Below are positions 31,181 to 41,853 of a DNA stretch of 64,000 bases, piece after piece (position 1 is the first letter of the stretch; each line of letters opens with the position of its first letter). The DNA lies in NCBI RefSeq assembly GCF_016469035.1, contig NZ_JAEHJZ010000036.1:72475-136474 (forward strand), in the 5' to 3' direction. Under the pieces are notes generated by a model. It saw only the letters and a program-made list of their open reading frames with translations. It searched no databases and had not been told where the DNA came from. Source of the DNA: Gelidibacter salicanalis. Lineage in GTDB: Bacteria; Bacteroidota; Bacteroidia; Flavobacteriales; Flavobacteriaceae. Made by a program: the position numbers and the translations under genes.

Positions 31181-32875
31181 TTAACTGGTGCGTTTGCCCT
31201 GACTTTCCGCTTCTAAAATATTTTTGGCACGCTCTATGGCACGGTTAATATCATCATATATATTGTATTTATTGAGCATTGTATACATATTAGCTTTTAG
31301 CAATTCCATTTTAACTTCATGATTTGCACCCGATATTATTATTGTTGTTCCTTTTGACTGCAACTGACGACAGATTTCTTTCAGCCTATGTATACCCGTG
31401 GCATCAATAAAGGGGACATTTCTCATTCTTAAAATCAATATTTTGGGTTGTTGGTTTAAATCGGTAATTACCTCCTGAAATTTTTGTGAAGCCCCAAAAA
31501 ACAACGGGCCGTTAATTTCGTACAAAAGGACGTCCTTAGGAATTTCGGACAATTCTTCCTCAAAAAGTCTATCGCCAAAACTATCATTTGAAGCAAGAAA
31601 ATTTGATGTGTTTTTTATGGATGTGGCCTCACTCATGCGTTTCATAAAAATAAAACTGGATAAAATCACACCTATTTCTATCGCTAAAATTAGATCGAAA
31701 AATACAGTAAGAAAGAAAGTGGTAAGTAGCACAACGACATCCATTTTGTTACTTTTAAATAAGGCAATAAAATGGTGCCATTCTCCCATATGCCAAGCAA
31801 CAACAATTAATATTCCAGCCAAGCAGGAAAGCGGAATTAACTTTGCAACAGGTGCCATCAATAACATGATCAATAATAGAACTATCGCATGAACAATTCC
31901 TGAAATTGGTGTTCTACCGCCATTTTTTATGTTGGTAGCCGTTCTGGCAATGGCTCCTGTAGCAGGAATACCCCCCAAAAGTCCTGAGAAAATATTTGCG
32001 GTACCCTGTGCTACCAATTCCATATTAGAGCGATGCCGACCGCCAATCATACCGTCTGCAACCACAGCAGACAGAAGGGATTCAATACTTCCTAATAAAG
32101 CAATGGCAATGGCAGGTTGTATAAGCGATTTGATGATCGCAAAATCAATATGCGGAAAGGCAGGCATGGAAATACTATTAGGAATCTCACCAAATTTAGT
32201 TTCAATTGTTTCCACGGGAAGATCAAAATAGTAAACCACGGCGGTGCTTAAAATAATGGCAATTATAGAACCGGGAAGTTTAGCGGTAATCCTAATAAAA
32301 AAGAGAGAAATTAAGATGGTAGCCACGGCAACGGTAAATGCAACCCAATTAATTTGGGTAAAATGACGTCCATAAACTACCCATTGATCAACAAAATCTG
32401 CGGGCAAGGATTCAATTGGCATTCCAAATAAATCCTTGATTTGGGAGGAAAAAATGATGAGCGAAATGCCGCTTGTAAATCCGATAATTAAAGGATATGG
32501 AATAAATTTTAAATAATTGCCAAGTTTTATAAAACCCATTCCCATGATTATAAATCCAGCCATAATTGTGGCGATGGTAAGACCGTTAACGCCATGTTCC
32601 TGAACTATTGCATAAAGTATCACAATAAATGCGCCGGTAGGGCCACCTATTTGAACGCGGCTACCTCCTAAAACAGAAACAACTATCCCTGCAATAACAG
32701 CGGTTATAATTCCTTTTTCAGGGGAAACTCCTGACGCAATGGCAAAAGCAATGGCTAAAGGCAAAGCAACAATTCCCACAATAATTCCAGCCATCACATC
32801 CTTAGACAATTGTTTTCTGGTAATTCCTGCTTTTAAAAGCGTGAAAAATTTTGGCGTAAATTCTCCCTTTTTCAT
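31181..32875 (-). CDS. SulP-family anion transporter with STAS domain
   Basis: An inner-membrane anion transporter of 564 residues. About 12-14 hydrophobic segments fill residues 20-430, including the SulP signature region GIVALPLAIAFAIASGVSPE near the start. A cytoplasmic STAS domain follows (about 445-550), with FIDATGIHRL, the conserved loop of that domain. Substrates in the family include sulfate, bicarbonate and chloride. Immediately upstream are remains of a beta-carbonic anhydrase gene, a common partner of bicarbonate-transporting SulP proteins. Bicarbonate is therefore a reasonable guess, though not proven. Confidence 0.93.
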   Translation of the reverse strand: MKKGEFTPKFFTLLKAGITRKQLSKDVMAGIIVGIVALPLAIAFAIASGVSPEKGIITAVIAGIVVSVLGGSRVQIGGPTGAFIVILYAIVQEHGVNGLTIATIMAGFIIMGMGFIKLGNYLKFIPYPLIIGFTSGISLIIFSSQIKDLFGMPIESLPADFVDQWVVYGRHFTQINWVAFTVAVATILISLFFIRITAKLPGSIIAIILSTAVVYYFDLPVETIETKFGEIPNSISMPAFPHIDFAIIKSLIQPAIAIALLGSIESLLSAVVADGMIGGRHRSNMELVAQGTANIFSGLLGGIPATGAIARTATNIKNGGRTPISGIVHAIVLLLIMLLMAPVAKLIPLSCLAGILIVVAWHMGEWHHFIALFKSNKMDVVVLLTTFFLTVFFDLILAIEIGVILSSFIFMKRMSEATSIKNTSNFLASNDSFGDRLFEEELSEIPKDVLLYEINGPLFFGASQKFQEVITDLNQQPKILILRMRNVPFIDATGIHRLKEICRQLQSKGTTIIISGANHEVKMELLKANMYTMLNKYNIYDDINRAIERAKNILEAESQGKRTS

Positions 32876-32909
32876 GTTTACTAAGTTATTTTTTTTAGAG
32901 TTAACTCAT

Positions 32910-33157
32910 TATTTGTATGTATAACAGACATCACATTTAAATTTGTGGTAGGTATCATGTTCGCAACATTTCTATGAACAACACGTCACCTGGCTGAACA
33001 CAATGATTCTTCCGTCCAAAACGCGACTATTCGGACAAGCAATGTATAAAATTTGCGGATTTTGATCTTTCAATAAATTTTTAAAATAATATGGGTGAAT
33101 TTTGAGTTTCTCAACAACCCATTTTTTTTTGTTTTCGAAAATTTTAGCTATGTTCAA
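32910..33157 (-). pseudogene. Decayed N-terminal part of a beta-carbonic anhydrase
   Basis: The frame from 33157 gives KIFENKKKWVVEKLK, then YYFKNLLKDQNPQILYIACP with NSRV, corresponding to the intact family pattern ILYIGCSDSRV; the zinc cysteine is kept, but Asp of the catalytic SDSR is now Asn. After a frameshift the next family block continues in another frame at about 32917-32973 as RNVANMIPTTNLNVMSV, matching HRNIAN-(6)-LNVMSV. The rest of the enzyme, with the HxxC zinc ligands, is gone, and the SulP start is only 35 bases further on. Two independent matches in different frames make the identification firm and show the gene is dead. Confidence 0.85.
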
Positions 33158-34084
33158 TTTCTAATTTTCTTTTGGTATTAATCCAAATTAAGGTTTAAAA
33201 TTGGCTTTAAAAAACAAACAGTCAGTTTACAAAAGCATGCACAATTAAACCTTGAAAAGACCTGACTTTACCCGTGTTTTGGATTTGAGTTTTTTCATAC
33301 ACCCAATTAAAATACGATGCTATAGACCGTGTTATGGCTGATACAAATTTTGAATGGCGCGTTTCATAACGCAACACCTCATTGCTTAAAGAATCTCTCA
33401 TTTCCCTTTAATCCCACTGATAGGCATTAGGATGGGTGTTTAATTTTTGGTGTATAAACCATCAAAAAAAGCAAGAGTCATAACAGATCTGATCGCCAAA
33501 AAGGAACTTCCCCAAAATCCTGATCAATTTTTCTTAACAATATTTAAATCCTTTTTAGTAGCTTACAGATCACAATACCTTCTGTATATGGTAAAGTTCC
33601 TTTATGGCTAGGGATTAATGCATGTTATTTATCACCGGAATATCTCTAATTTTTTGTGGAGCAAAACCTTTTATCTGTAATTTCTTCAGCCCCTGTTCTT
33701 TTACCGCAACTGTTAATAATTGGCATAAAATTTAATAATACAAATCCCTTTGAACATTCTACTGGAATAAATCACTGTACTTTAGAATTACACAAAATTT
33801 TCAGTCTTCAGAGAGCTTGCTCAGACACTTAAAATAAGCCCTGTAAGGGTTTAATTTTGGAAACCAGATCATCGGAAATTTTCGGATTTCTAAAACCAAG
33901 CCTTAGGGGTTTATCTATTTCGTGGCACATGATCCAATTATTTAAGTTTCTAACTGTTATTTAGAATTTTTAAAATTGTTATACTATACTCATTTCACTT
34001 AAATACTTTTTGCAGTGTATTCAAACGCAATATGGTATTGCACGCTAACTTTTTAATTCTGATCCCCGTTTTAAACCAATAATT
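33158..34084. other. Long gene-free spacer
   Basis: More than 900 bases of AT-rich DNA upstream of the carbonic anhydrase remnant and downstream of the porin terminator. A 53-codon frame at 33450-33611 is open but unsupported. Nothing else is recognised. The length suggests decayed DNA rather than a regulatory region. Confidence 0.5.
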
Positions 34085-34118
34085 AAAAATCGGAACCCAT
34101 GGGTTCCGATTTTTAGTA
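34085..34118 (-). terminator. Terminator after the porin gene
   Basis: AAAAATCGGAACCC (34085-34098) pairs perfectly with GGGTTCCGATTTTT (34101-34114) over a two-base loop, with T-runs on both sides. It lies 17 bases beyond the stop of the porin gene and closes the urease-linked transcript. Confidence 0.88.
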
Positions 34119-34134
34119 TTTAAATTTTAATCTT

Positions 34135-35370
34135 TTAAAAGAAATAAGTTGCAGAAAAAGCAGATCTAAAGTTACCCACTTCCTTTACGCCCGCTGTAAT
34201 AAGATCTCCGTTAGTAGCATCAATACCATTGGCATATTGGGCAGTTGTATAACCTAACTCAGCACCAAATCTTACTTTACCAACAGTATAATCCAAACGT
34301 GGAGAAATTCTATAGGAATTCTCAACCTCAGAAGAAGTGATAAGTGAATCATAATCATCCCCAAAACCAGCATCTTTAGTATAACCTACAAAGAGGCCCC
34401 AACCTAAATTGTCATCAAATTTACCACTAAATTCTGTCCAAGCAGATAATACTTTACTATCTAAAATATCACCATTAGACTCTCTACCATAACCGCCAAA
34501 CATTAATTGTTCAGTGGTGTTACCTCCATATTGACCATATAGTTTCCAAGTTACCACACCACCTAAATTAGCTTTAGCATACCCCATAAAAGATAAACTT
34601 GTCTTATTGTCATTTTGAGCTAAAGCTGAAGTGCCTAACCTATCATTTAAATCAACAGTTTTAGCGGTAGCTCCAATACCCCCTACAATATTGTCATCAT
34701 CACCAAACTGTAATTGTGCGTGAACAGTAGGTATCCCAGCAAATCTTACTGCTGCTCCACCATAACCATCTCCTCTCCCACTAGCTGTAGTAAAATCTCT
34801 TTCTGTTAAAATAGCGGCTGTAAAACGCACATCTCCTTTAGTAGAAAAACGTATTTGTGGAGTACGGCTAAATGGTTGGTAGGGAACACCTGCATTAAAT
34901 GCATGAGTACCTGGAGAAACGTTTGTAACAAAAGTAGGGTGCCAGTATTGACCGAATAACCATTCTACTTTATCGTTAGATAATGTAAAGAAAGCATGTC
35001 TTAACCCAAGGCCATTTATGTTTGAACTTTTAGAACCAAAGAAGTGAGCCTCAATAACACCTGCAGTTTGCATACCCAAAAACTCTGGTCCTGTAAAACT
35101 AGCTTTTAAACGTGTTTCAATAGCAAAACTGTTGTAACCAACCTCTTTATTAAGGTCATCTCCGTTGGCATCAAGTTTTTCTCCCAAAGGTATTACAAGG
35201 TATTGACCTTCTCTAGAATCACTTAGTCTACGTGTGTCCAAAATATAGTCACCTTTTACGTAACCACCCCATTTTACTTCAAATTGTTTTTCTTTTTCTG
35301 CTTCTTGGCTATAACCAAATTGAACAATAGAAAGTGTTAATGCCACTAGTGTTAATAATTGTTTTTTCAT
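34135..35370 (-). CDS. Outer-membrane porin (DcaP-like), urease-linked
   Basis: A 411-residue protein with a signal peptide (residues 1-21, ending FGYSQ) and a coiled, acidic N-terminal stretch (EAEKEKQ). The rest is beta-strand rich, starting with VKWGGYVKGDYILDTR and ending in the C-terminal aromatic SATYFF. The motif region WLFGQYWHPTFV and PQIRFSTKGDVRFTAAIL resemble DcaP-type trimeric porins. It ends the urease block 150 bases after ureH. Diffusion of urea or nickel complexes across the outer membrane is a plausible role, inferred from position only. Confidence 0.75.
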   Translation of the reverse strand: MKKQLLTLVALTLSIVQFGYSQEAEKEKQFEVKWGGYVKGDYILDTRRLSDSREGQYLVIPLGEKLDANGDDLNKEVGYNSFAIETRLKASFTGPEFLGMQTAGVIEAHFFGSKSSNINGLGLRHAFFTLSNDKVEWLFGQYWHPTFVTNVSPGTHAFNAGVPYQPFSRTPQIRFSTKGDVRFTAAILTERDFTTASGRGDGYGGAAVRFAGIPTVHAQLQFGDDDNIVGGIGATAKTVDLNDRLGTSALAQNDNKTSLSFMGYAKANLGGVVTWKLYGQYGGNTTEQLMFGGYGRESNGDILDSKVLSAWTEFSGKFDDNLGWGLFVGYTKDAGFGDDYDSLITSSEVENSYRISPRLDYTVGKVRFGAELGYTTAQYANGIDATNGDLITAGVKEVGNFRSAFSATYFF

Positions 35371-35520
35371 AAGTTTAATCTTCTAATTTTATAATTAATC
35401 TAATTTTATAATGATATTTAAATGGTAATTTCAAGAGTATTTATTCGATTTATAATGTTCTTTTTTATGTATCAATTGGACTGGGAATTTATATATTCTC
35501 AATAAAGCGTTTAAAAAGAA

Positions 35521-36231
35521 TTAATTTACCATTACCCAATATATTCCGAATAGAAACGCAAATACAGCGCTCCCCATGTGAATACCTTGAAAAAGGTGTT
35601 GATTATAATTTCTTTTTGAAAACGCCACTATCCGCCCCATAACAACAGCAAAAATGGTCATTGTTAATAATGTACCCACACCAAACCCAAAGATGTACTT
35701 TACAGACTCAGTTTTTGAGGCAAACCCGATAACAGGTAGAAACAATAAAAAATGGGCTATCCCTGCCAAACCATGTACTAATCCGACAAAATAGGTGGTT
35801 ACATTCCCTTTCCTAACCTCTTTATGATCATGAAAATGACCTTTATCGGCCTCATGTGAGTGTTCATGGCCATGTATCAATGGGTTGTCATTAGAATGGA
35901 CAGGTATATGCTTATCACGACGTTTCTTGTTAGATCTCAGAATTTTTACAAAAATCCATATTCCTAATAAAATAAGCACAAAACCAACAAGCTTCTCGCT
36001 ATATTTAGAAATTTCCTCAATAGGAATCAAATCTTTAAATAAGAGAAATAATACTCCTATTAAAAGCATTCCTGATAAATGTCCAACACCCCACAGCATA
36101 CCAACCTTCCAGGCCTTCTTAACCCTCTCTATAGCAAATGGAGCCACTGCTGCAAGATGGTCTGGACCAGAAAGAACGTGTAAGGTAGCAGCCACAGTGC
36201 CAGCAATAAATGGAAGGGACATGTTCATCAT
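35521..36231 (-). CDS. ureH: UreH-type nickel permease
   Basis: A 236-residue inner-membrane protein with about six hydrophobic segments. The NiCoT/UreH metal signature is in the first helices, HVLSGPDHLAA (about residues 18-28), where the histidines and aspartate bind nickel in transit. A second conserved block is GVGHLSGM. A histidine-rich cytoplasmic loop (HGHEHSHEADKGHFHDH, about 118-136) may buffer the metal. It is 7 bases after ureD in the same operon, so it most likely feeds nickel to urease. Confidence 0.9.
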   Translation of the reverse strand: MMNMSLPFIAGTVAATLHVLSGPDHLAAVAPFAIERVKKAWKVGMLWGVGHLSGMLLIGVLFLLFKDLIPIEEISKYSEKLVGFVLILLGIWIFVKILRSNKKRRDKHIPVHSNDNPLIHGHEHSHEADKGHFHDHKEVRKGNVTTYFVGLVHGLAGIAHFLLFLPVIGFASKTESVKYIFGFGVGTLLTMTIFAVVMGRIVAFSKRNYNQHLFQGIHMGSAVFAFLFGIYWVMVN

Positions 36232-36238
36232 AACTGAT

Positions 36239-37048
36239 TTATACTAATTCAGCAATAACAGTGTCGAGAATACGCTCTTCAATACTTTTCAAAATATGAA
36301 AAAGTTGTTCGCCACTATTCCCCACTATTCTAATGATCACACCATCACCTAAAGTTGTACTCAACCCAAATTCTATGTTTTCTTCACCTTTAAGACGCTC
36401 CAATAAATAATAGTACAATTCTTCGGACTCTATCTTATTAGTATACGAGAACAATGTGGCCTGATGTGTATACCCCTCAAGTTGACCCATCCCTAATACA
36501 TCTATTTTCTTTGGTTCAAACAGTACCTTATCTTTAAAAATAAGTTGATCATCCACAAAGATCTCTGTGTGGTTCATTAATCTTTTATAATCAAAGATTT
36601 CTCCTGATCCTTTCCTCCCACAGGTAATTATTTCTCCCCAGATTAATTGTGATGATTTTTTTAAATGAATGGTGTTTTTAGCTGAATAATCTGAATTCTT
36701 GTGAGGTACTAGTGGATGCGGAATAAAATGCAAGAATCCATTTTCTTCAACCGTTACTTTCATACTTTGTTTGGCTTTACCACCTTCGTCCATTTCGTAA
36801 ATTCTTTGATACGCTTGGGTTTCCAATCCTAAAGCTGTATCCTTTTCTACGTAAAATTCCATATCGTAAAAATCGCCAGCCAATATTCCCGGAGAAGAAC
36901 TTCGTATCATATACCTTAACCACGGATCATGAGGTGTTCTAGCGTCAAAACGCAACAATCCAAAAGGCACTGTAAAGTAAGGTTCCATCAACCGATGGAA
37001 TCCATCAACAATCCCTGTTGTTATTTTCAATTCGCATATGTTTTTCAT
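36239..37048 (-). CDS. ureD: Urease accessory protein UreD
   Basis: A 269-residue protein that docks on apo-urease and recruits UreF and UreG for nickel insertion. Family patterns visible: SSPGILAGDFYD, the ETQAYQRIYEM block (the typical T-QA-QRIY element) and WGEIITCGRKGSGE. It lies between ureG (113 bases upstream) and ureH (7 bases downstream). The length agrees with UreD/UreH chaperones of other bacteria. Confidence 0.93.
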   Translation of the reverse strand: MKNICELKITTGIVDGFHRLMEPYFTVPFGLLRFDARTPHDPWLRYMIRSSSPGILAGDFYDMEFYVEKDTALGLETQAYQRIYEMDEGGKAKQSMKVTVEENGFLHFIPHPLVPHKNSDYSAKNTIHLKKSSQLIWGEIITCGRKGSGEIFDYKRLMNHTEIFVDDQLIFKDKVLFEPKKIDVLGMGQLEGYTHQATLFSYTNKIESEELYYYLLERLKGEENIEFGLSTTLGDGVIIRIVGNSGEQLFHILKSIEERILDTVIAELV

Positions 37049-37161
37049 GTGCCTATTTTATTATTATTCCAACTAGTTATTGGAAATTTATAAATCACTT
37101 CCACGCCACCTATTATTAGTCTTAAAAATGGACGTACGTAGAAATATTCTATTGTTAAAAA

Positions 37162-37794
37162 TTATTTTGCAAAAGCAGGCTCGTTGATATCTTCTAAAAG
37201 AGCGTACTTCTTAATCCAACCAATTACTGCATCTACACCTTCACCTGTTTTTATATTGGTGAAAACAAATGGTTTACCGTTACGCATTTTTAAGGCATCC
37301 CTTTTCATATTATCTAAATTGACACCCACGTAAGGAGCAAGATCAAATTTGTTGATCAATAATAAGTCTGACCGTGTATTTCCAGGTCCACCTTTTCTAG
37401 GAATATCTTCTCCGGCGGCAGTATCTGTAACAAATATTGTAAAGTCTACTAGCTCAGGGCTAAAAGTAGCAGCTAAGTTATCGCCACCACTTTCAATAAA
37501 TAACAGTTCCATATCAGGATGCCTCTCGGCCAACTCATCTACAGCTTCCAAATTCATGCTTGCGTCTTCTCGAATGGCGGTATGAGGACAACCTCCAGTT
37601 TCTACACCAATAATTCGATCGGCATCTAAAAGACTATTCTTTTGTAAGAATTTTTCATCCTCACTAGTAAAAATATCATTGGTGACCACACCTATATAAT
37701 AATCTTTAGCCATTTTTCTTGACAGGGTTTCTATCAATGCTGTTTTTCCAGCTCCTACTGGACCAGCAACCCCTATTTTTACATATTTTCTCAT
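37162..37794 (-). CDS. ureG: Urease accessory GTPase UreG
   Basis: A 210-residue SIMIBI-class GTPase that carries nickel and drives metallocentre assembly. The P-loop GPVGAGKT is at residues 11-18. The nickel/zinc site of the family, the Cys-Pro-His triplet, is present in [17 protein letters not shown], and [14 protein letters not shown] and [11 protein letters not shown] (base recognition) are also seen. It is 38 bases after ureF. A complete, typical protein. Confidence 0.97.
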   Translation of the reverse strand: MRKYVKIGVAGPVGAGKTALIETLSRKMAKDYYIGVVTNDIFTSEDEKFLQKNSLLDADRIIGVETGGCPHTAIREDASMNLEAVDELAERHPDMELLFIESGGDNLAATFSPELVDFTIFVTDTAAGEDIPRKGGPGNTRSDLLLINKFDLAPYVGVNLDNMKRDALKMRNGKPFVFTNIKTGEGVDAVIGWIKKYALLEDINEPAFAK

Positions 37795-37832
37795 ATTATA
37801 ATCATTGAATATTTTAATTAATATCTTATTAT

Positions 37833-38522
37833 TTAACTCATATATAACCTAGAATACAAGCGTTCATGCTGCATGGAACGCAAATCAAATCCTACATTGG
37901 AAATCCCTACAAGGTCCCTATCCAACGCAATAGTTTGATGTACCCAATCTTCTATTTCTTCTTGAATTTTAAATAATATCTCCTGTCCTTGTAATTGTCC
38001 CAATGGTACCAACTTCACCGCATTGGTAATAATCCCAGATGCCGTAGAGAAATAAAATGCTGTTAAGGTTTCTTCCAAGGAAATTTCGCTTATAAAACAA
38101 ACTATACTATAGATAACCGCGTAATTTGCAACCTCTTTATTTGAAGCTATATAACTTTCCAATTCTTTTAATAGAGGATGTTCATTCTTAGATCTAAAGA
38201 TTTTAAATAATCGTGTTCCTAACTTATGACTCCCTTCTCTAATTTCTTTTGGACTTTTTAAAGCGGTACACTCAGAGTCCAAGAATATTACTTGATTAAA
38301 ATCGTTGGCTTCCAAAGCATGGTACACCAGTTTTACATAGGAAGCATCGTTATGTAAAATATTGTTCTTCATCATTTTTTGTAAAAATAACAGGGTACTT
38401 TCCTGATCAGTTACTAGGTTATTTTGAACGTAGGTTTCTAAACCATTTGAGTGAGAAAACCCACCTATAGGTAAATTAGGATCAGCCACGTGCAATAGAC
38501 TTAATAATGCATTTATCTTCAT
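37833..38522 (-). CDS. ureF: Urease accessory protein UreF
   Basis: A 229-residue all-helical chaperone that links UreD to UreG. The N-terminal [15 protein letters not shown] is the best conserved UreF segment (consensus P-LPIG-FS-S-GLE). Later [25 protein letters not shown] matches the conserved second block. It starts 4 bases after the ureE stop codon. Confidence 0.95.
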   Translation of the reverse strand: MKINALLSLLHVADPNLPIGGFSHSNGLETYVQNNLVTDQESTLLFLQKMMKNNILHNDASYVKLVYHALEANDFNQVIFLDSECTALKSPKEIREGSHKLGTRLFKIFRSKNEHPLLKELESYIASNKEVANYAVIYSIVCFISEISLEETLTAFYFSTASGIITNAVKLVPLGQLQGQEILFKIQEEIEDWVHQTIALDRDLVGISNVGFDLRSMQHERLYSRLYMS

Positions 38523-38526
38523 ATCT

Positions 38527-39039
38527 TTATTTTGTTTTTGGCAAGACCTTACTAAATAAGCTATCCATATCTATTTTTGTGTTATTATTAATTGAATGAA
38601 CTGGAGCAGCTTTTAGCATATTTTCAAAAATTCGTTTTTCTTTTAGGGGTGAATATCCCGCTCTCTTTAATAAATTATAAATGGGATTCTCAAATGGTAT
38701 GATGATCTCGTTGTTTTCAATAAAAATAGGAATGTGTTGATTTCCTATTTCATAGCAAATAGTGCCCATCTCACGCATATTAACAGGTTGTACAACAACT
38801 GCATCAGCAGGTAGCACATTGGCTACAATAACTTTAGTGTCGTCTTCAAAGAAAATATCCAAATGCTTGATTCTAAATTTTTCCTTTAATATCCGTATTG
38901 CCACTTCTTCTCCATTCCTGGTTTCTTTTCTCAAAATTTTTCGAGTCGTCTCGAACCACTCTAAATCAAAGAAATCTATTTCTTTTGAGATGCTCTTCCT
39001 ACTTTTTAAATTCCCTAATATTTCAGAAATAATTTTCAT
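38527..39039 (-). CDS. ureE: Urease accessory metallochaperone UreE
   Basis: A 170-residue nickel chaperone that hands metal to UreG. The peptide-binding N-domain and the metal-binding C-domain are visible: NVLPADAVVVQP, then ICYEIGNQHIPIFIENN with the dimer-interface histidine of the family, and YNLLKRAGY. It lacks the His-rich tail of some UreE proteins, ending in FSKVLPKTK. Nickel storage may instead be served by the His-rich loop of UreH. It starts a second gene group after a 719-base gap behind ureC. Confidence 0.92.
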   Translation of the reverse strand: MKIISEILGNLKSRKSISKEIDFFDLEWFETTRKILRKETRNGEEVAIRILKEKFRIKHLDIFFEDDTKVIVANVLPADAVVVQPVNMREMGTICYEIGNQHIPIFIENNEIIIPFENPIYNLLKRAGYSPLKEKRIFENMLKAAPVHSINNNTKIDMDSLFSKVLPKTK

Positions 39040-39758
39040 ATCTATTTATATATAAAGCGTATTGCTTTCAATGTTTTTGTTAAAAACTATAGGAGACCGA
39101 TGCTTTCATATAAAACGGAATTTCTGTTGCAAATTGAGTTTCATTTCTTTTTATATTCAATACGTTTCATATCCCAATGACCAAGGTGATTTTAAGCTAC
39201 TTAGACCCCGTATTTAAAGCCATCAACGTTGATGCTCCGCCCTACTACTATTATCTTCAATTGCTAGTCTATCATTCACGTATAAAAATTGTTTTATTGC
39301 AAATAAATCCACTTTGGATGGTTTACACCTACACGCCCTGTAACTCATTGTAATGGTGCGTTTTATGTCGTCTAATCTTACCCCTGAGAGGTATCATGAA
39401 AATTCGCCATTACTAAATATTCGATAGCTATTTACCCAAATTATCACTTTGGCAGGATAGTGTAAGCCATACCTTTTTTCTGTTTAAAACGAGCCTGTTT
39501 CAAGCTTCATTTGACTATTTTTAATTTTTTCTTAAATGAAAAATTTATCTCCATCAGTGACAAAATTCCACTTACCATCATGATAGGGTCTTTTGTGAAA
39601 ATCCATCTTTTCAATTGTTTCTGGTATTACAAAATGGCGATCAACACAACTTGTTCCTTTCTCTATAAGAAAATATCATTAATTCCTATAGTGTAACAAT
39701 GCTGAATACGCTACTCCACGTATTCAGCACGCTACACGATAATCCAATTAAGGATTTA
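39040..39758. other. Spacer between ureC and ureE
   Basis: About 720 bases split the structural and accessory urease genes. No gene was recognised. Near ureC it contains the hairpin listed separately (39700-39729); the end nearest ureE should contain the promoter of ureEFGDH if that group is transcribed alone. Confidence 0.5.
39700..39729. terminator. Hairpin after ureC
   Basis: TGCTGAATACG (39700-39710) pairs perfectly with CGTATTCAGCA (39719-39729) over 8 bases. It lies 30 bases past the ureC stop. There is no T-run on the ureC strand, so it could be a weak terminator or an mRNA-stabilising end. Confidence 0.5.
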
Positions 39759-41477
39759 TTAGAACATGAAATATCTCTGTGCCATTGGCACTACATCAAT
39801 AGGCGGACAAGTAATTGCTTTACCATCAACCTTTACCTCATATGTTTGAGGATTAACCTCAAGCTTAGGAGTTTCATGGTTATGAACCATATCAGCTTTA
39901 CTAATGTCCCTACAGTTTACTACCGGTAAGATTTTCTTTCCTAAACCATATCCAGGAGTGATCCCTTTATCTATAGAAACTTGTGAAACAAACAATGCAG
40001 AAGTATTCTTCATTGCCTTACCATAATAACCAAACATCGGCTTGTTGATCACAGGCTGTGGGGTTGGAATAGATGCATTGGCATCACCCATCTTAGATGC
40101 CAACACCATCCCACCTTTAATAATCAATTCCGGTTTAGCACCAAACATGTCTGCTCTCCACATTACCAAATCGGCCATTTTTCCAACTTCTATAGAACCT
40201 ACATATTTGGATATCCCGTGAGAAATTGCCGGGTTAATGGTGTATTTGGAAATATACCTTTTTATCCTGTAGTTATCATTATCAGTACCCTTATCTTCCT
40301 TTAGTTCACCAAATTGTTGCTTCATCTTATCGGCAGTTTGCCAAGTACGACAAATTACTTCACCAACCCTACCCATGGCTTGAGAATCTGAACTCATCAT
40401 GGAGAACACGCCCAAATCATGTAAAATATCTTCTGCAGCAATAGTTTCTGGACGAATACGGGAATCTGCAAATGATACATCTTCTTTTACGTTTTTATCT
40501 AAATGGTGACATACCATTAACATATCTAAATGCTCATCTGCTGTATTTACAGTAAATGGTCTAGTTGGGTTTGTAGAAGAAGGTAAAACATTTGGCAAAG
40601 CAGAAACGGTAAGAATATCAGGAGCATGTCCTCCACCAGCACCTTCTGTATGGAAAGTATGGATAGTTCTACCATTAATAGCTTTAATAGTGTCTTCAAC
40701 AAAACCAGATTCGTTTAACGTATCTGTATGAATTGCTACTTGAACATCATATTTATCCGCAACGGTTAAACAACAATCAATAGCAGAAGGCGTAGAACCC
40801 CAATCTTCGTGCAATTTTAATCCTAAAACACCTGCTTCAACTTGTTCGATTATCGCAGCCTCAGAAGAAGAGTTACCTTTACCGAACAAACCAAAGTTCA
40901 ATGGTAATTCATCCAATGATTCCAGCATTTTCTGAATATGCCAAGCTCCAGGAGTTACCGTAGTAGCCAATGTACCATGGTTAGGTCCTGTACCACCGCC
41001 AATCATAGTTGTAATACCGCTATATAAAGCAGTATCAATCAACTGTGGACAAATAAAGTGGATATGCGCATCTATCGCACCAGCAGTAAAAATATGACCT
41101 TCACCACCTAAAGCTTCAGTTGAGGCTCCGATATTCATACCGTGAGTCACACCATCCATTGTATTTGGGTTACCAGCTTTACCAATACCTGAAATTTTAC
41201 CATCCTTAATACCGATATCTGCTTTTACGATACCCCAAAAATCAATAATTAAGGCATTGGTAATTACTAAATCCAATACGCCTTCATCTCTTGTGTGCGT
41301 AGCAGACTGAGCCATACCATCTCTTAAGGTTTTACCCCCACCAAATTTATTTTCTTCACCATAAACTGTATAATCTTTTTCAACTTCTGCAAATAGGTGA
41401 CTATCTCCTAAACGAACTTTATCTCCCGTTGTAGGGCCATACATTGACGCATACTTTTTTCTATCTATTTTGCTCAT
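39759..41477 (-). CDS. ureC: Urease alpha subunit
   Basis: Catalytic subunit that hydrolyses urea to ammonia and carbamate. The 572-residue length is exact for the family. All active-site residues are present: H138 and H140 (DAHIH), carbamylated K221 (GLKLHEDWG), H250 ([12 protein letters not shown]), H276 ([15 protein letters not shown]), D364 (SSDSQAMG) and the mobile flap C323-H324-H325 (MVCHHLD). It follows ureB by 4 bases. Short frames on the opposite strand are shadows. Confidence 0.98.
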   Translation of the reverse strand: MSKIDRKKYASMYGPTTGDKVRLGDSHLFAEVEKDYTVYGEENKFGGGKTLRDGMAQSATHTRDEGVLDLVITNALIIDFWGIVKADIGIKDGKISGIGKAGNPNTMDGVTHGMNIGASTEALGGEGHIFTAGAIDAHIHFICPQLIDTALYSGITTMIGGGTGPNHGTLATTVTPGAWHIQKMLESLDELPLNFGLFGKGNSSSEAAIIEQVEAGVLGLKLHEDWGSTPSAIDCCLTVADKYDVQVAIHTDTLNESGFVEDTIKAINGRTIHTFHTEGAGGGHAPDILTVSALPNVLPSSTNPTRPFTVNTADEHLDMLMVCHHLDKNVKEDVSFADSRIRPETIAAEDILHDLGVFSMMSSDSQAMGRVGEVICRTWQTADKMKQQFGELKEDKGTDNDNYRIKRYISKYTINPAISHGISKYVGSIEVGKMADLVMWRADMFGAKPELIIKGGMVLASKMGDANASIPTPQPVINKPMFGYYGKAMKNTSALFVSQVSIDKGITPGYGLGKKILPVVNCRDISKADMVHNHETPKLEVNPQTYEVKVDGKAITCPPIDVVPMAQRYFMF

Positions 41478-41481
41478 AATA

Positions 41482-41835
41482 TTATTTTTTTAATTTTAAA
41501 GATTTCAATTTCTGTTGTTCGTGTCTCAGACTAAATCCTCTAATCACACAAGAACCCCCAAATCTGATCAACTCTACGTCAGCATTAGTCTCTCCTGGTT
41601 CAAATCTAATCGATAGACCGGCAGGTATGTTTAACCTTTTTTCTTCTGCAGCGGCTCTATCAAATTCTAAAGCAGAATTTGTTTCAGCAAAATGGTAGTG
41701 AGAACCTACCTGTATAGGTCTGTCCCCAGTATTGGTTACTTTAATTTTAGTAACTTTTTTTCCGGCATTTAATTCAATGTCCCCTTTCGCGAAAATAATT
41801 TCGCCAGGAATTATGTAATTTTTTTTTGCGCTCAT
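41482..41835 (-). CDS. ureB: Urease beta subunit
   Basis: A 117-residue structural subunit. The family opening [17 protein letters not shown] and the block [21 protein letters not shown] (GSH-HF motif) are clear. It is 18 bases after ureA and 4 before ureC, so urease here has the three-subunit bacterial form rather than a fusion. Confidence 0.97.
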   Translation of the reverse strand: MSAKKNYIIPGEIIFAKGDIELNAGKKVTKIKVTNTGDRPIQVGSHYHFAETNSALEFDRAAAEEKRLNIPAGLSIRFEPGETNADVELIRFGGSCVIRGFSLRHEQQKLKSLKLKK

Positions 41836-41853
41836 AATTTCTTTTTTTTATGG

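Noticed and set aside
33450-33611. A 53-codon open frame with GTG start (contains KPSKKARVITDLIAKKELP)
   Set aside because: It reads somewhat like protein but has no neighbours in the same direction, no ribosome-binding signal and no family; kept only as part of the spacer description.
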